A stretch of 64,000 nt of DNA from Foliamicus sp965115835 (GCA_965115835.1 OZ220471.1:2108001-2172000); one strand, 5' to 3'. Counted from the first letter of the stretch, positions 8,454 to 17,994 are shown. The notes: generated by a model from the letters alone, not told the origin. Numbers and translations are program-made.

Positions 8454-9346
8454 AACGCCTGGTCCTGTCCGCCCTCGCCGCCGCCCTGCTTGCGCCCGCC
8501 TTTCCTGCCGCCGCCCGCGACCTCGGCGTACGCGGCACGATCTGGCCGGTTGCCGAGCCGGACCTGCTCGCGCAGATCGGGGCGCGGCTTGCGGACATGG
8601 AACGATCCGGCGAACGGGCGCGTCTCGGGGACGAGGCGCGGGAGCGCGCGCGGCGCGCGCTGGAGGAACCCGAACCCGTGCCCGGCATCGTCCCGGCGAC
8701 GGAACTGCGCGCCCGCCGGTTCGATCCGGCGATCGTGGCAGCCGAAGACATCCTCAACCCGAACGGCGAAGTAATCGCCGTGGCGGGTACGCGCGTCGAT
8801 CCGCTCAGACACACTGCGCTGACGGCCGAGGTGCTGTTCATCGACGGGCGGCGCGAGGCCGAGGTCGCCTGGGCGCTGGCCCGCGAAGGGCCTGCGAAGA
8901 TCGTGCTGCTCGCCGGGCGCCCGCTCGACCTGATGCGCCGCCATGGGCGGGCCTTCTACTTCGACCTCGGCGGACGACTCGCCGGGCGGTTCGCGATCCG
9001 CGCCACGCCCACGGTGCTGTCACACGACGGCGGGTATGCCCGTGACGGGACGCCATTCCGCGACAGGTCGTACCTGCTCCTGACTGAATTTCCGGTCGAA
9101 GACCCGTCACAGACGGAGACGTCACAGACGAACCCGTCACGGACGGAGCCATCACGGACGGAGACGCCACAGACAGACCCGTCGCGGGCGGACCCGTCAC
9201 GGGCGAACCCGTCACAGACGGATCGGCTCCCGGAGAACTTGGCTCCGGTGAGCCTGTTCTCTGGAGAACCCACTTTCGCCGGGGCCAGTCCCGGCATCCC
9301 CGGCTGCCTTCCAACCCACCGATCAAGGAGAGAACCCCCATGCTGA
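8450..9346 (+). CDS. traW: Type-F conjugative transfer protein TraW with a repeat tail
   Basis: 298 residues from the ATG at 8450 (overlapping the previous stop). It has a cleavable signal peptide (MKRLVLSALAAALL, cleavage near AAARD). The family core runs to about residue 215: DLGVRGTIWPVAEPDLL at the start, then AEVLFIDGRREAEVAWA and the KIVLLAGRPLDLM segment. TraW acts in the periplasm with TrbC and TraU in pilus assembly. After the core, residues about 216-255 are degenerate five-residue units (PSQTE, TSQTN, PSRTE) from a 15-base tandem repeat at 9097-9225. The 3' end overlaps ssb. Confidence 0.85.
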   Translation: MKRLVLSALAAALLAPAFPAAARDLGVRGTIWPVAEPDLLAQIGARLADMERSGERARLGDEARERARRALEEPEPVPGIVPATELRARRFDPAIVAAEDILNPNGEVIAVAGTRVDPLRHTALTAEVLFIDGRREAEVAWALAREGPAKIVLLAGRPLDLMRRHGRAFYFDLGGRLAGRFAIRATPTVLSHDGGYARDGTPFRDRSYLLLTEFPVEDPSQTETSQTNPSRTEPSRTETPQTDPSRADPSRANPSQTDRLPENLAPVSLFSGEPTFAGASPGIPGCLPTHRSRREPPC

Positions 9347-9771
9347 ATATCAACCGGATCACGCTGCTCGGCCACGCCGGGCGCGACCCCGAAGTCCGTA
9401 CGCTGAACAACGGCAGCAAGGTCGCTTCGTTCGCGCTGGCCACGACCGAGCGCTGGAAGAACCGCGACGGTCAGCCCGCCGGGAGCACGCAGTGGCATCA
9501 CATCGTGGCCTGGGGCGCTGCGGCGGAGGCGGCCGAAAAGCAATTGCGCAAGGGCGACGTCGTGCTGGTCGAGGGCCGGCTGGCCACGCGCGAGTATCGC
9601 GGCCGCGACGGCGGCCTGCGAACCGTCGCCGAGGTCGTCGTCGCCGGACCGCAGGGCGTCGTGAACGTGCTCGCCGGACGCCATGCCCCTGGTGGGGAGC
9701 AGACCTCCGGCGGGCAGTCGACTCCCGGCGGGAACACAACACCCGTCGGATCGGAGGGTACCTGCGCATGA
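9340..9771 (+). CDS. ssb: Single-stranded DNA-binding protein
   Basis: 143 residues. The first 110 residues are a standard bacterial SSB OB-fold: MLNINRITLLGHAGRDPEVR, the WKNRDG and WHHIVAWG strands and LVEGRLATREYRGRDG. The tail is Gly/Ser/Thr-rich with a repeat flavour (PGGEQTSGGQSTPGG), and it lacks the acidic DDxPF tip that recruits partners in chromosomal SSB. It overlaps the end of traW and the start of traU, so it is embedded in the pilus-assembly genes. Its likely role is to coat transferred single strands in the recipient. A strong AGGAG precedes the ATG. Confidence 0.9.
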   Translation: MLNINRITLLGHAGRDPEVRTLNNGSKVASFALATTERWKNRDGQPAGSTQWHHIVAWGAAAEAAEKQLRKGDVVLVEGRLATREYRGRDGGLRTVAEVVVAGPQGVVNVLAGRHAPGGEQTSGGQSTPGGNTTPVGSEGTCA

Positions 9772-10772
9772 AGCGCCGGCTGCTCCACGCCGCACTCGCC
9801 GCCGCGCTGGCGTCCCTGCTGTGGGTCGCGCCCGTTTCGGCGCAGACCTGCACGGGGCGCTTCGTCAACCCGATTGCGGACATATGCTGGGAGTGCCTGT
9901 TCCCGATCTCGATCGGGCCGGTGACCATCGGCGGCGTGTCGGGCGTCCCGGACACGAACAACCCCTCCTCGCCGATCTGCTTTTGCGGCTCGCCCATTCC
10001 CCGCATCGGGCTCTCGCTCGGAGTATGGGAGCCGGCAAGGCTGGTGGATGTCACCCGTACGCCCTGGTGCTTCCCCAACCTCGGCGGTCTCGACCTCGAC
10101 CCGGGCCTGCCCGCAGCGCGCGGACGTACGGCCTCTTCGGGCGGCGACGGCGCCTCGGGCTCCGTGTGGCACGCCCACTACTACGTCTATCCGTTGTTGT
10201 CGTGGATCGGCGCGCTGCTCGATATCGGTTGTCTGGAGGGCGGAAGCCTCGACATCGCCTGGGTCTCGGAACTCGATCCGGCGTGGCTCGACGACGAGTT
10301 GTCGTTCCTGCTGAACCCGGAGGCGGCTTTGTTCGCGAACCTGCCGGCGCAGGCGGCGTGCGCGGCGGACTGCGCCGCGGCCTCGACGGGGCTGCCGCTC
10401 GACGGGCTGTTCTGGTGCGCCGGCTGTCAGGGCGGGATGTATCCGCTGACCGGCAATGTCGCCGCGCATGTCGGCGGGGTGCAGGCCTCGCTGCTCGCCG
10501 CCGGGCGGCTGGTCTACCGGCTGCACCGCGCCGGTCTCGCCCAAGGCACTTCGGGACCGGCAGCGCTGTGCGGGCGCTACCCGATGCCGGTGATGCAAAA
10601 GAGCCAGTATCGCTGGCAGATGACGCAGCCCGTTCCGGCCACGGGCCCGGCGACCGGTTGCAACCCCACGGGTCGCAGTTCAGTGCTGTGGGAACCGCTT
10701 CGCGAACTGCCCGTTTCGGGCGAGAGCTTCGGCTATCTGCTGTGGAGGAAACGCAATTGCTGCCTCCTGTAA
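9768..10772 (+). CDS. traU: Type-F conjugative transfer protein TraU
   Basis: 334 residues with a signal peptide (cleavage near VSAQT). Cysteine-rich, as in TraU: CTGRFVNPIADICWECLFPI, ICFCGSPIPRIG, CGRYPMPVMQKSQYRWQM. This periplasmic protein is needed for DNA transfer and, with TraW and TrbC, for pilus assembly; its disulphides probably depend on the TraF-type thioredoxin fold encoded downstream. The start ATG at 9768 overlaps the ssb stop. Length and motifs fit the family (about 330 residues). Confidence 0.95.
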   Translation: MKRRLLHAALAAALASLLWVAPVSAQTCTGRFVNPIADICWECLFPISIGPVTIGGVSGVPDTNNPSSPICFCGSPIPRIGLSLGVWEPARLVDVTRTPWCFPNLGGLDLDPGLPAARGRTASSGGDGASGSVWHAHYYVYPLLSWIGALLDIGCLEGGSLDIAWVSELDPAWLDDELSFLLNPEAALFANLPAQAACAADCAAASTGLPLDGLFWCAGCQGGMYPLTGNVAAHVGGVQASLLAAGRLVYRLHRAGLAQGTSGPAALCGRYPMPVMQKSQYRWQMTQPVPATGPATGCNPTGRSSVLWEPLRELPVSGESFGYLLWRKRNCCLL

Positions 10773-11602
10773 CCCATAGCGCCGGACAGCGCGCCGGAGC
10801 CCTCGCCCGAAACGGGCGTCGCGCATGGCGGGCAAGAGTATCGGGTATCGCCGCCACGCTGGCGCTGTGCGCAAGCACGGTGACGCCCCAGGATCCGCCG
10901 CCTGCGGCGGAGGATCGGGCGCGGGCGGCTGTCGAGACAGGCCGCGCCCCTCGCGACGCGGTCGCCGATGTCCGCGCACTGGCGAACGAAGCGCTCGCCG
11001 GGGCAGACGAGTCGCCCGGGGCCGGAGCACTCGAAGGCTGGGCGCGTTCGGTGATCGCCGGCGCTCTCGAGCGCGCCGGGGCGGCGGCGGAGACATCCGG
11101 GGCGCCTGTAACCGGCGAGACCGATCCGCTTCCGGCCGGGCGCCATGCGGCGCAGGTCGCAAGCGGCCCGACCGTTCGCAGGGGTACGGCCGAGGTGCTG
11201 GTGTTCATGAGCCTCGCGATTCCGCAGGCGAGCTGGACGCAATGGGCCGCGCAAGCCGCCCGGACCGGCGCGCCGCTGGTGCTGCGCGGAGTCGCGCCCG
11301 AAGGCCTGCGGGCGACGGCGATGAGGGTCGGACGGCGTCTCGGCGGGCACGAAGCAGGCGTGGCCATCGATCCCCGGCTGTTCCGCCTGTTCGGGATCGA
11401 GCGGGTTCCGGCGGTGGTCGCCGCGCCGGGCGGCGTCCCGGCCTGCATAAGCCGCGGCTGCGCGGACGACGCCCCGCCGCCGTTCGACGCGGTGAGCGGG
11501 AACATCGGCCTGGCGGCGGCGCTCGAAGCCATCGCTGCGGAGGGCGATGCCGCGCGGGAGACCGCCCGCCGGCATCTCGAACGCCTCGGGAGGCGGCCGT
11601 GA
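10757..11602 (+). CDS. trbC: Type-F conjugative transfer protein TrbC
   Basis: 281 residues if translation starts at the TTG at 10757, which has GGAGG 8 bases upstream and overlaps the traU end; no ATG or GTG lies in frame at a better position. The N-terminus then holds a secretion helix (ARVSGIAATLALCASTVTPQ). The TrbC domain is in the C-terminal half: VLVFMSLAIPQASWTQWAA, PLVLRGVAPEGLRATAMRV and a DPRLFRLFGIERVPAVV block, a thioredoxin-like arrangement. It acts in the periplasm with TraW in pilus assembly. The region 40-140 is Ala/Glu-rich and poorly conserved. Confidence 0.85.
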   Translation: MLPPVTHSAGQRAGALARNGRRAWRARVSGIAATLALCASTVTPQDPPPAAEDRARAAVETGRAPRDAVADVRALANEALAGADESPGAGALEGWARSVIAGALERAGAAAETSGAPVTGETDPLPAGRHAAQVASGPTVRRGTAEVLVFMSLAIPQASWTQWAAQAARTGAPLVLRGVAPEGLRATAMRVGRRLGGHEAGVAIDPRLFRLFGIERVPAVVAAPGGVPACISRGCADDAPPPFDAVSGNIGLAAALEAIAAEGDAARETARRHLERLGRRP

Positions 11603-12726
11603 GAAGCGCGGCTGTCACCGGCAACGCGGCGCGCCTCGCGCCGCTGCTCGCCTGGACGACGACGGCGGTCGGATACGGCCTGATGCTCTGGGCGCTGTCC
11701 GCCCCGGCCTGGGGCGATCCCGCCCAGGTCGATGACCCGAAAGCTGCGGCCCGGGAGATCGGGCGGGCGGGCGCGGCGACAGCCGGCGCACTGGCCCGCG
11801 ACGCAGCGAAGGCGCAGACCGTGCCCGGCTTCGCCGGGACAGACCGGCCCGAGCGCCGTCTCACCGCGGATGGCATGGCGGACGCCGCACGGGCGCGGCT
11901 GGCCGATCCCGCCGACCCCGGAGGCTCGGCCGGGCGCGCAGTGATCGCGGGCGCCGCATCGCGGCCCTCTGTTCCGCTCCCGCCCGACGACTCCGCGCTG
12001 GCGCGCGCAAGGGCGGTGCAGGCCGCGCCCGAAGACGCCGCCCACCGCGCCGGCGACCTCGCCTCGGGCGACTCGAAGGATTGCGATGCCGGCGTCGCCG
12101 ACGCCGGACGAACCGGCGCCTGCGGCAGCGTCTCGTACTGTGTCGGCGCCGGATGCGAGACCGTCGAGGCAAAAGGCAACGCCGGGTTCGTCCGCTCGGC
12201 CGCCATGCTCAACATGGTGCTGGAGATGGGCGGCGAGGAGTTCGACCGCGCGAACTTGCGATTCTTCGCCGGCGAGCGGCGCGCCTGCGCCATCCGCTAC
12301 GGCGGACTCGCCAACTGCTGCCGGGACACCGGGCTGCTGGTGGGACTGGCGAACTGTTCGGCCGAAGAAAAGACGCTTGCGGAGGAGCGCCACGCCGGCA
12401 ACACCCACTATCTGGGCCGGCGCTGCGCGAAGCGAGTACTCGGCGTGTGCGTGAAGCGCGAGCGGGTCTGGTGCGTGTTCGGCTCGAAGCTCGGGCGCAT
12501 CCTGCACCAGCAGGCGCGCCCGCAACTCGGCATCGGCTGGAACAGCTGCCGCGGGTTCACGGTGGCCGAGATCGAACGCATCGACTTCGACCGGCTGGAC
12601 CTGGCCGGGTTCGCCGGGAACCTCAAAGACGGCGCGCTCGAACCCGCCATCGCCCTGCCGGACCCGTCTGGCACACAGGCGGACATGGCCGATCGCGTAC
12701 GGGACTTGCGCGGGAGCGGTCCGTGA
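11599..12726 (+). CDS. traN: Mating-pair stabilisation protein TraN, short form
   Basis: 375 residues from a GTG overlapping the trbC stop. The C-terminal third is clearly TraN: ACGSVSYCVGAGC, GLANCCRDTGLLVGLANC, then CVFGSKLGRILHQQARPQL and CRGFTVAEIERIDFDRLDL. F TraN is about 600 residues; this one lacks most of the long central region that in F TraN contacts recipient outer-membrane proteins. The N-terminal 130 residues are Ala/Pro/Asp-rich with one hydrophobic signal (VGYGLMLWALSAPAWG). Secreted and probably outer-membrane. It overlaps traF. Confidence 0.85.
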   Translation: MRSAAVTGNAARLAPLLAWTTTAVGYGLMLWALSAPAWGDPAQVDDPKAAAREIGRAGAATAGALARDAAKAQTVPGFAGTDRPERRLTADGMADAARARLADPADPGGSAGRAVIAGAASRPSVPLPPDDSALARARAVQAAPEDAAHRAGDLASGDSKDCDAGVADAGRTGACGSVSYCVGAGCETVEAKGNAGFVRSAAMLNMVLEMGGEEFDRANLRFFAGERRACAIRYGGLANCCRDTGLLVGLANCSAEEKTLAEERHAGNTHYLGRRCAKRVLGVCVKRERVWCVFGSKLGRILHQQARPQLGIGWNSCRGFTVAEIERIDFDRLDLAGFAGNLKDGALEPAIALPDPSGTQADMADRVRDLRGSGP

Positions 12727-13556
12727 CGGCCCGGCGCCCGGACCTCCCGGCGTCCTGCGTTGTCATGGCGGCGCTCCTGTTGTCCGCCGCCGCGCCAGCA
12801 GCTGTGGCGGACAATGCAACGGAGTGGCGCGCCCGGTGCGGCCAGCCCGGCGCCGCAGCGCGGCTCGGCTGGCACTTCTACTGCGACCGGGACGAAGACG
12901 ACATCAAAGACGCGCCGGCGCCGTTCGCGGTCAATCCGGAGGCTCAGCCGGACGCGACCCGACGAATCGCGGCGATTCGCCGGGCGCTGGAGGAGTCCCG
13001 CGCCGCCGCGATCCTCGACCCCTCGCCAGTGAAGGTCGCTGCATACCTCCGCCTGCAGCGGGAGACGCTGGAGCGCGCCGCGGCGTTCTCCGACGCGTTC
13101 CGCCGCACCGTGTGGGCGACGCCCGAACTCGACTACACGCTGATCCGGCCGGTGGGCGCGCTGGCCCGGCAGGTTTGGGCCGACGCCCGGCGCGAGGAGC
13201 GCGAAGCGGCGCTCAAAAGCCTGAGCAAACGCTACGGGCTGATCTATCTCGGCCATCCGGCCTGCGCCGACTGCCGGGTGTTCGGGCCGCTGCTGCGCGC
13301 GTTCGCACTGCGCCACGGCCTCGATGTGCTGGCCGTGTCGCGCACCGGCGGCCCCCTGGAAGGCTGGCCCGAGGCCGTGCCCGACAACGGGCAGGCCGCG
13401 AAGCTCGGCCTCGACGGCGCGCCGCCGCCAGCCGTCGCGCTGTTCGACACCGCTACCCGAAAGGTCCTGCCGGTCGGGTTCGGGGTGCTCGCCGAAGACC
13501 AGCTGGCCGAGCGCATCTTTGTCCTCACCCGGCGGGAGACCGGCCGTGACTACTGA
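12723..13556 (+). CDS. traF: Type-F conjugative transfer protein TraF (thioredoxin-like)
   Basis: 277 residues from a GTG that overlaps the traN stop. A signal peptide ends near AVADN. Typical TraF start of the mature part (GWHFYCDRDEDD) and a C-terminal thioredoxin-like domain with an intact CxxC pair, CADC at residues 181-184, in a YGLIYLGHPACADCRVFGP context. Several F-type TraF proteins have lost the CxxC; this copy could act as a disulphide oxidoreductase or isomerase for the cysteine-rich TraU, TraN and TraH. It overlaps the traH start by 11 bases. Confidence 0.9.
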   Translation: MTARRPDLPASCVVMAALLLSAAAPAAVADNATEWRARCGQPGAAARLGWHFYCDRDEDDIKDAPAPFAVNPEAQPDATRRIAAIRRALEESRAAAILDPSPVKVAAYLRLQRETLERAAAFSDAFRRTVWATPELDYTLIRPVGALARQVWADARREEREAALKSLSKRYGLIYLGHPACADCRVFGPLLRAFALRHGLDVLAVSRTGGPLEGWPEAVPDNGQAAKLGLDGAPPPAVALFDTATRKVLPVGFGVLAEDQLAERIFVLTRRETGRDY

Positions 13557-15027
13557 CCGGTTCCGGCAAGCGGGGATCGCTTCAGGACGCAGTGCGCCGC
13601 GCAAGCCCGTGCCGCTTGCAGTCATACGGCCCGCCGTCCTGTTGGCCGCCGGGCTGTTCGCCGCGGCGCCCGCGCAGGCCGATGTGCTCTCGGAGATGGA
13701 GTCGTTCTGGCAGGGCGCGGCGGTCAACGCCACCGGCCCCGGCGCGTTCCGGGGTCAGGCTTCCGGTCACTGGACGCTCGGCAACCTGTATCTCCGCGCG
13801 CCGGTGCGCACCGAACCGATCGCCACCCTGAGCCTGCCGTCCTTCCGCGCCGGTTGCGGCGGCATCGACGCCTTCGCCGGCGCGTTCTCGTTCATCGACT
13901 CCGATCAGCTCGTCGCCTTCGGGCGCGCAGTCGCCCAGAACGCCGCCGGGTTCGCGTTCGAACTCGCGCTGGAGACCGTCTCGCCGGTGATCGCCGAGAC
14001 GATGTCCAAGCTCCGGGCGCTGTCGCAGTGGGTCAACAGCCAGAACCTCAACTCCTGCGAGAGCGCCCAGGCGCTGGTCGGCGCCGTGTGGGCGAAGCAC
14101 GACCGCGCAAGCGAGGCCATCTGCGCCGCCATCGGCGCATCGCAGGGGATCTTCTCCGACTACGCCGCCGCGAAGCACGGCTGCGGCGCGGGCGGCAAGA
14201 GAAACTCCACGCTCGCCTCGGCTACCGGAGCGATGGCCGATCAGGCGCCGGTGAACGTCAACTACGCCTGGCGGGCCGTGCAGGCCTCGCCCCTGTTCTC
14301 GGCGGACGCCGGACTCGCCGGGTTCGCCATGTCGGTCTCCGGCACGGTGATCGTCACCGCGCCGGTCTCGGACGGCGACGCCTCCGGGCCGCAGGTGCAT
14401 GTCCTGCAGCCGCTCGCGCTCGACCGGCGGGTGACGGAGGCGTTGATGGAGGGCGGCGCCGACCTGCCGGTCTACCGCTGCGACGAGACCGCCGACTGCC
14501 TGAACCCGACGCTCAGCCAGGTGAGCATCCCGGCCGGACAGGGGTTCCGGGCGCGGGTTGCGGACCTGCTGCGGCGTCTTGCGGAATCCGTGCGCACCGA
14601 CACCGCCCCGCCGGCGGACGCACTCGGGCTGGTCAACCTCACCACGATCCCGGTCTATCGGGTCATCAACGCAGCGGCGGCCTACCGCGGCGCGGTGATC
14701 GACAGCGAGATCGACGCGCTCGCCGAGGCGGTGGCGCTCGACCTGCTCGCGGTCTGGATCGCCGACCTGCACGGCGCGGTCGAGGCGCGCGCCGGTGCGC
14801 TGGACATCGCCGACGGCGAGCAACTGAGGCGCTGGCGCGAGGGGCTGCGGGCGAACCGCGCGGCGCTGGCGCAGCGCCGCAACGAGGGTCTGGCGCGGCT
14901 CAACACCGCGCTTGCGGTGGTCGAGAGGCTCCGGCTGATCGAGACCGAACTCGCCGGCGCGCTCTCGGCGGACCTCCGCGCCGCGCTCGCATTCGCACGC
15001 GGGGGCGGAGGCGTGGCCTCCCGCTAG
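13546..15027 (+). CDS. traH: Conjugative transfer pilus assembly protein TraH
   Basis: 493 residues from the GTG at 13546. A secretory signal (PAVLLAAGLFAAAPAQADV) is followed by the TraH start MESFWQGAAVNATGPGAF, the cysteine block FRAGCGGIDAFAGAFSFI, and the SQWVNSQNLNSCESAQALVG region. A C-terminal coiled coil (about 430-480, LRRWREGLRANRAALAQRRN) is also typical. TraH is a periplasmic/outer-membrane pilus assembly factor working with TraF and TraW. Length fits the family (about 460-490). Confidence 0.95.
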   Translation: MTTDRFRQAGIASGRSAPRKPVPLAVIRPAVLLAAGLFAAAPAQADVLSEMESFWQGAAVNATGPGAFRGQASGHWTLGNLYLRAPVRTEPIATLSLPSFRAGCGGIDAFAGAFSFIDSDQLVAFGRAVAQNAAGFAFELALETVSPVIAETMSKLRALSQWVNSQNLNSCESAQALVGAVWAKHDRASEAICAAIGASQGIFSDYAAAKHGCGAGGKRNSTLASATGAMADQAPVNVNYAWRAVQASPLFSADAGLAGFAMSVSGTVIVTAPVSDGDASGPQVHVLQPLALDRRVTEALMEGGADLPVYRCDETADCLNPTLSQVSIPAGQGFRARVADLLRRLAESVRTDTAPPADALGLVNLTTIPVYRVINAAAAYRGAVIDSEIDALAEAVALDLLAVWIADLHGAVEARAGALDIADGEQLRRWREGLRANRAALAQRRNEGLARLNTALAVVERLRLIETELAGALSADLRAALAFARGGGGVASR

Positions 15028-15051
15028 CGCGGCAAGCCACGGCAGCGTCGC

Positions 15052-17994
15052 ATGTACGAACTCTTCACCCTGGGTGGCGGAACCTATCTGGTCGACCTGC
15101 TCAACGCGGTCGCCGCCATCACCGGCGGGGACGCCTACGTCACGCTCGCGCAACTCGCGGGCGTGACCGGGCTCGCATGGATCCTGTTCCGCACCGCTTT
15201 TGGAGGTTCCTGGAAGGACAATGCGAAGTGGATCCTGATGTTCGTCGCCGTGTGGGGCGCACTGATCGTGCCGAAGGCGACGGTGCGGGTGGTGGACCGG
15301 CTCGATCCGGCGCTTGCCCCTGCCGTGGTCGCCAACGTTCCCGTGGGGCTGGCGCTGTTCGCCTCGCTGACTTCCCGGGTGGGCGACGGACTCACGCGCT
15401 TGACCGAGCAGGCGTTCGCGCTGCCCAGCGACCTTGCCTACCGCCGCCACGGAATGATCTTCGGCTCGCGGCTCGCCGCCGCCACAACCCGGCTCGAAGT
15501 GACCGATGCGGTGTTCGCCCGCAACCTGCGCGCCTATGCGCGCCAGTGCGTGTTCCATGCGCTGTTGCTCGGCCATGTATCCGCCGACGAACTGCGCGAG
15601 TCCACGGATCTCTGGACGCTGGTGACATCCACCGCCCGCTCCCCTTCTGCGGGCGCATCGCCCGCGCGAATGGTGGAGTTCGCCGAACGCAATGCGACAG
15701 GCGTCGTTGATCGCTCGATCATGACCTGTGCGGACGCAGCAGCACGGCTCGACGCGCAGTGGGGCGCCGAGGTCCGGCGCGCCGGCGGGGTGTTCGGGCG
15801 GCGGCTGTTCCCGGGCGCCGCCACCGACGCGCTGGCCCGCGCCGAACTGATGGCCGCGCTGCCGGCTGCGCACGACTTTTTGATCGGCGCCTCGCGCTCG
15901 GCCGCCGAGATCATGCGCCAGCAGATGACGCTCAACGCAATCCATGGCGCCGGCGAGCAGTGGGCCGCCGAGACCGGCAACGCCGCAGCGCTGCGCGCCT
16001 GGACCGAAGCCCGCGCCGAGGCCCAGACCGTGGCGGCCTACCGGGCGATCGGCCGGCAGGCCGAGACCTGGGTGCCGATGCTCCGGATCGTGTTCGAGTG
16101 CCTGTATGTCGGCGCATTCCCGATGGCCGTGCTGCTGATGCTCACCCCCGCAGGCGCGGGGATCTTCCGCTCGTATGTGGCGGGCCTGGTCTGGCTCCAG
16201 TCCTGGGGGCCGCTCTACGCGATCCTGCATCGCATCGCCATGGGCGAGGCGGCCGAGCGCATGGGCGCAGCCGCGCTGATGCCGGGCGGCGACGCCGGCG
16301 TCTCGCTGGTCGCCCAGGCCGGCGTCCGGGCGGTGGCGGCGGATGTCGCGGTGATGTCGGGCTATCTCTCGATGTCCGTCCCGTTCCTCGCCGCCGCGCT
16401 GGCTTACGGACTGTCGAAGACCACCGCGCTTGCGACCTCGGTGCTGGCGGTCGGCCAGGAAGCGGCCGGTTCCGCTGCGCGCGAGGGAACCACCGGCAAC
16501 CTCTCGCTGGGCAACACGAGCGCCGACACCCACCGGTTCGCGACACTGGAGGGCCGTCAGATCCGCACTTCGGCGCATGTCGACGACCAGCGCCGCACGG
16601 GGTTCGCGCCCGGCGGCGCGGCGGTCACCGTGACCGGCGACGGCTCGGTCGTTGCCGATGCGGGAGCAGCCACCAGCCGCATCCCGGCGGCCGGCGTACG
16701 GCTGTCGGAGTCGCTTGCGGCCAGTCACGAGAACCGCGCAACGCAGGCCCGCGCCCTGTCGCGGCAGTTCGCAGCGGAAGCAGAAGCCGCGAGAAGCGCT
16801 GCGGTCAGCGACGCCGTACGGCTTGCCGAGCGCTACGCCCGCGACGTCTCGACCGGCGAGGCCTACGCCCGCAGCGTCACCGAGAGCGAGAGCGCGCAGG
16901 CGCAGGCGCTCGAGTCCCATGTCGAGCGGATGTCGCAGTCCTCGGGGATCTCGAAAAACGAGATGGCGGCGCTGGTCGGCGCAGCGCACATCGGCGGCGG
17001 CTGGGACTTCGTGGTGAAGTTCGGCGCCGACGGCTCGGCGTCGTGGCGCGGCCAGACCGTCGGCAAGGCGTCCTGGGACCGGCTGAAGGATCATGCCGAA
17101 CAGCACCGGATGCTGGATCTCTGGTCGCAGGTCTCGGAGGCGTCGCGACGCTACTCGGCGAGCACCGGCGAGAGCGAGCATGCGGGTCTCGAGGAGAGCC
17201 TCGCGGCCCACCTCACCCGGATGCAGAGCTTCCGGGAGCGCGCCGCGCTCAGCCGGCAGGAGTCGGAGAGCTGGTCCGAACAGGCCGCGCGGGTGCGCAG
17301 CGAGTCGCAGTCGATCGACCGCGAACTCGGCCAGCCGTTCTTCGTGTGGCTGTCGGAGCGCGAGGGGGCGGACGGCAGGCCCATCGGCGCGGCCGGCGCG
17401 ATCCATATCGCCTCGCCGCAGACGCCCGAGGACGCGGAGGCGCTGCGCGAGTACGCCGCGGCGTTCGTTGCGGAACGCTTCCCGGAACCTGACGGACCCG
17501 ATCCTGCCCGTGTCGGAGGAGAAGCGGAGTACAAGGCGGCGCGGGACACGCTGGCGGAGGCCGGGGTGCGCGGGACCGCCGCTGCCCATGACGACTGGTC
17601 CGAAGGCGTACGTGATCGCGCGCAGGCCGCCGGCGCGCCGCAGCCGGGCGAGGCCGGAGCGAAGGCGAGCGGCGAGCGGGCGGAGATCGTCACGGACATG
17701 ACGGCGAGGCAGGGCGCGCGCGAGACGCGGCGCACGGCCGGGCGGGAAGAGATCCGCGCGGGCCGCGCGGAGACCGAAGCCGAGGTGGAGAAGCCGTTCG
17801 GGCGTCACGTCGCGGAGAGCGCGCCGTTCGCCGGAAACGGGCTGGCCGGCAAACTGTTCGGTACGGCGAGGAACGCCGCGCCCGACGGGGCGGAGAAGGC
17901 GCCGACCGGAGAAGGTCACCAGGGTGTGAGCGGGAGAGAAGAGCCGTCGCATCCCTCGCCCGAAGACCGCAGGCGGTGGCGTCATGGGCGCTGA
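15052..17994 (+). CDS. traG: Mating-pair stabilisation / entry-exclusion target protein TraG
   Basis: 980 residues, 24 bases after traH. The N-terminal TraG domain carries several membrane helices (about 10-30, 58-75, 335-400, 430-465), opening with MYELFTLGGGTYLVDLLNAV. The long C-terminal part (about 480-980) is hydrophilic and periplasmic, rich in Glu/Ala/Arg. In F the N-terminal region assists pilus assembly and the periplasmic region stabilises mating pairs and is recognised by the recipient exclusion protein TraS/Eex. The last 100 residues are low-complexity. It ends 7 bases before the convergent small gene. Confidence 0.9.
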   Translation: MYELFTLGGGTYLVDLLNAVAAITGGDAYVTLAQLAGVTGLAWILFRTAFGGSWKDNAKWILMFVAVWGALIVPKATVRVVDRLDPALAPAVVANVPVGLALFASLTSRVGDGLTRLTEQAFALPSDLAYRRHGMIFGSRLAAATTRLEVTDAVFARNLRAYARQCVFHALLLGHVSADELRESTDLWTLVTSTARSPSAGASPARMVEFAERNATGVVDRSIMTCADAAARLDAQWGAEVRRAGGVFGRRLFPGAATDALARAELMAALPAAHDFLIGASRSAAEIMRQQMTLNAIHGAGEQWAAETGNAAALRAWTEARAEAQTVAAYRAIGRQAETWVPMLRIVFECLYVGAFPMAVLLMLTPAGAGIFRSYVAGLVWLQSWGPLYAILHRIAMGEAAERMGAAALMPGGDAGVSLVAQAGVRAVAADVAVMSGYLSMSVPFLAAALAYGLSKTTALATSVLAVGQEAAGSAAREGTTGNLSLGNTSADTHRFATLEGRQIRTSAHVDDQRRTGFAPGGAAVTVTGDGSVVADAGAATSRIPAAGVRLSESLAASHENRATQARALSRQFAAEAEAARSAAVSDAVRLAERYARDVSTGEAYARSVTESESAQAQALESHVERMSQSSGISKNEMAALVGAAHIGGGWDFVVKFGADGSASWRGQTVGKASWDRLKDHAEQHRMLDLWSQVSEASRRYSASTGESEHAGLEESLAAHLTRMQSFRERAALSRQESESWSEQAARVRSESQSIDRELGQPFFVWLSEREGADGRPIGAAGAIHIASPQTPEDAEALREYAAAFVAERFPEPDGPDPARVGGEAEYKAARDTLAEAGVRGTAAAHDDWSEGVRDRAQAAGAPQPGEAGAKASGERAEIVTDMTARQGARETRRTAGREEIRAGRAETEAEVEKPFGRHVAESAPFAGNGLAGKLFGTARNAAPDGAEKAPTGEGHQGVSGREEPSHPSPEDRRRWRHGR

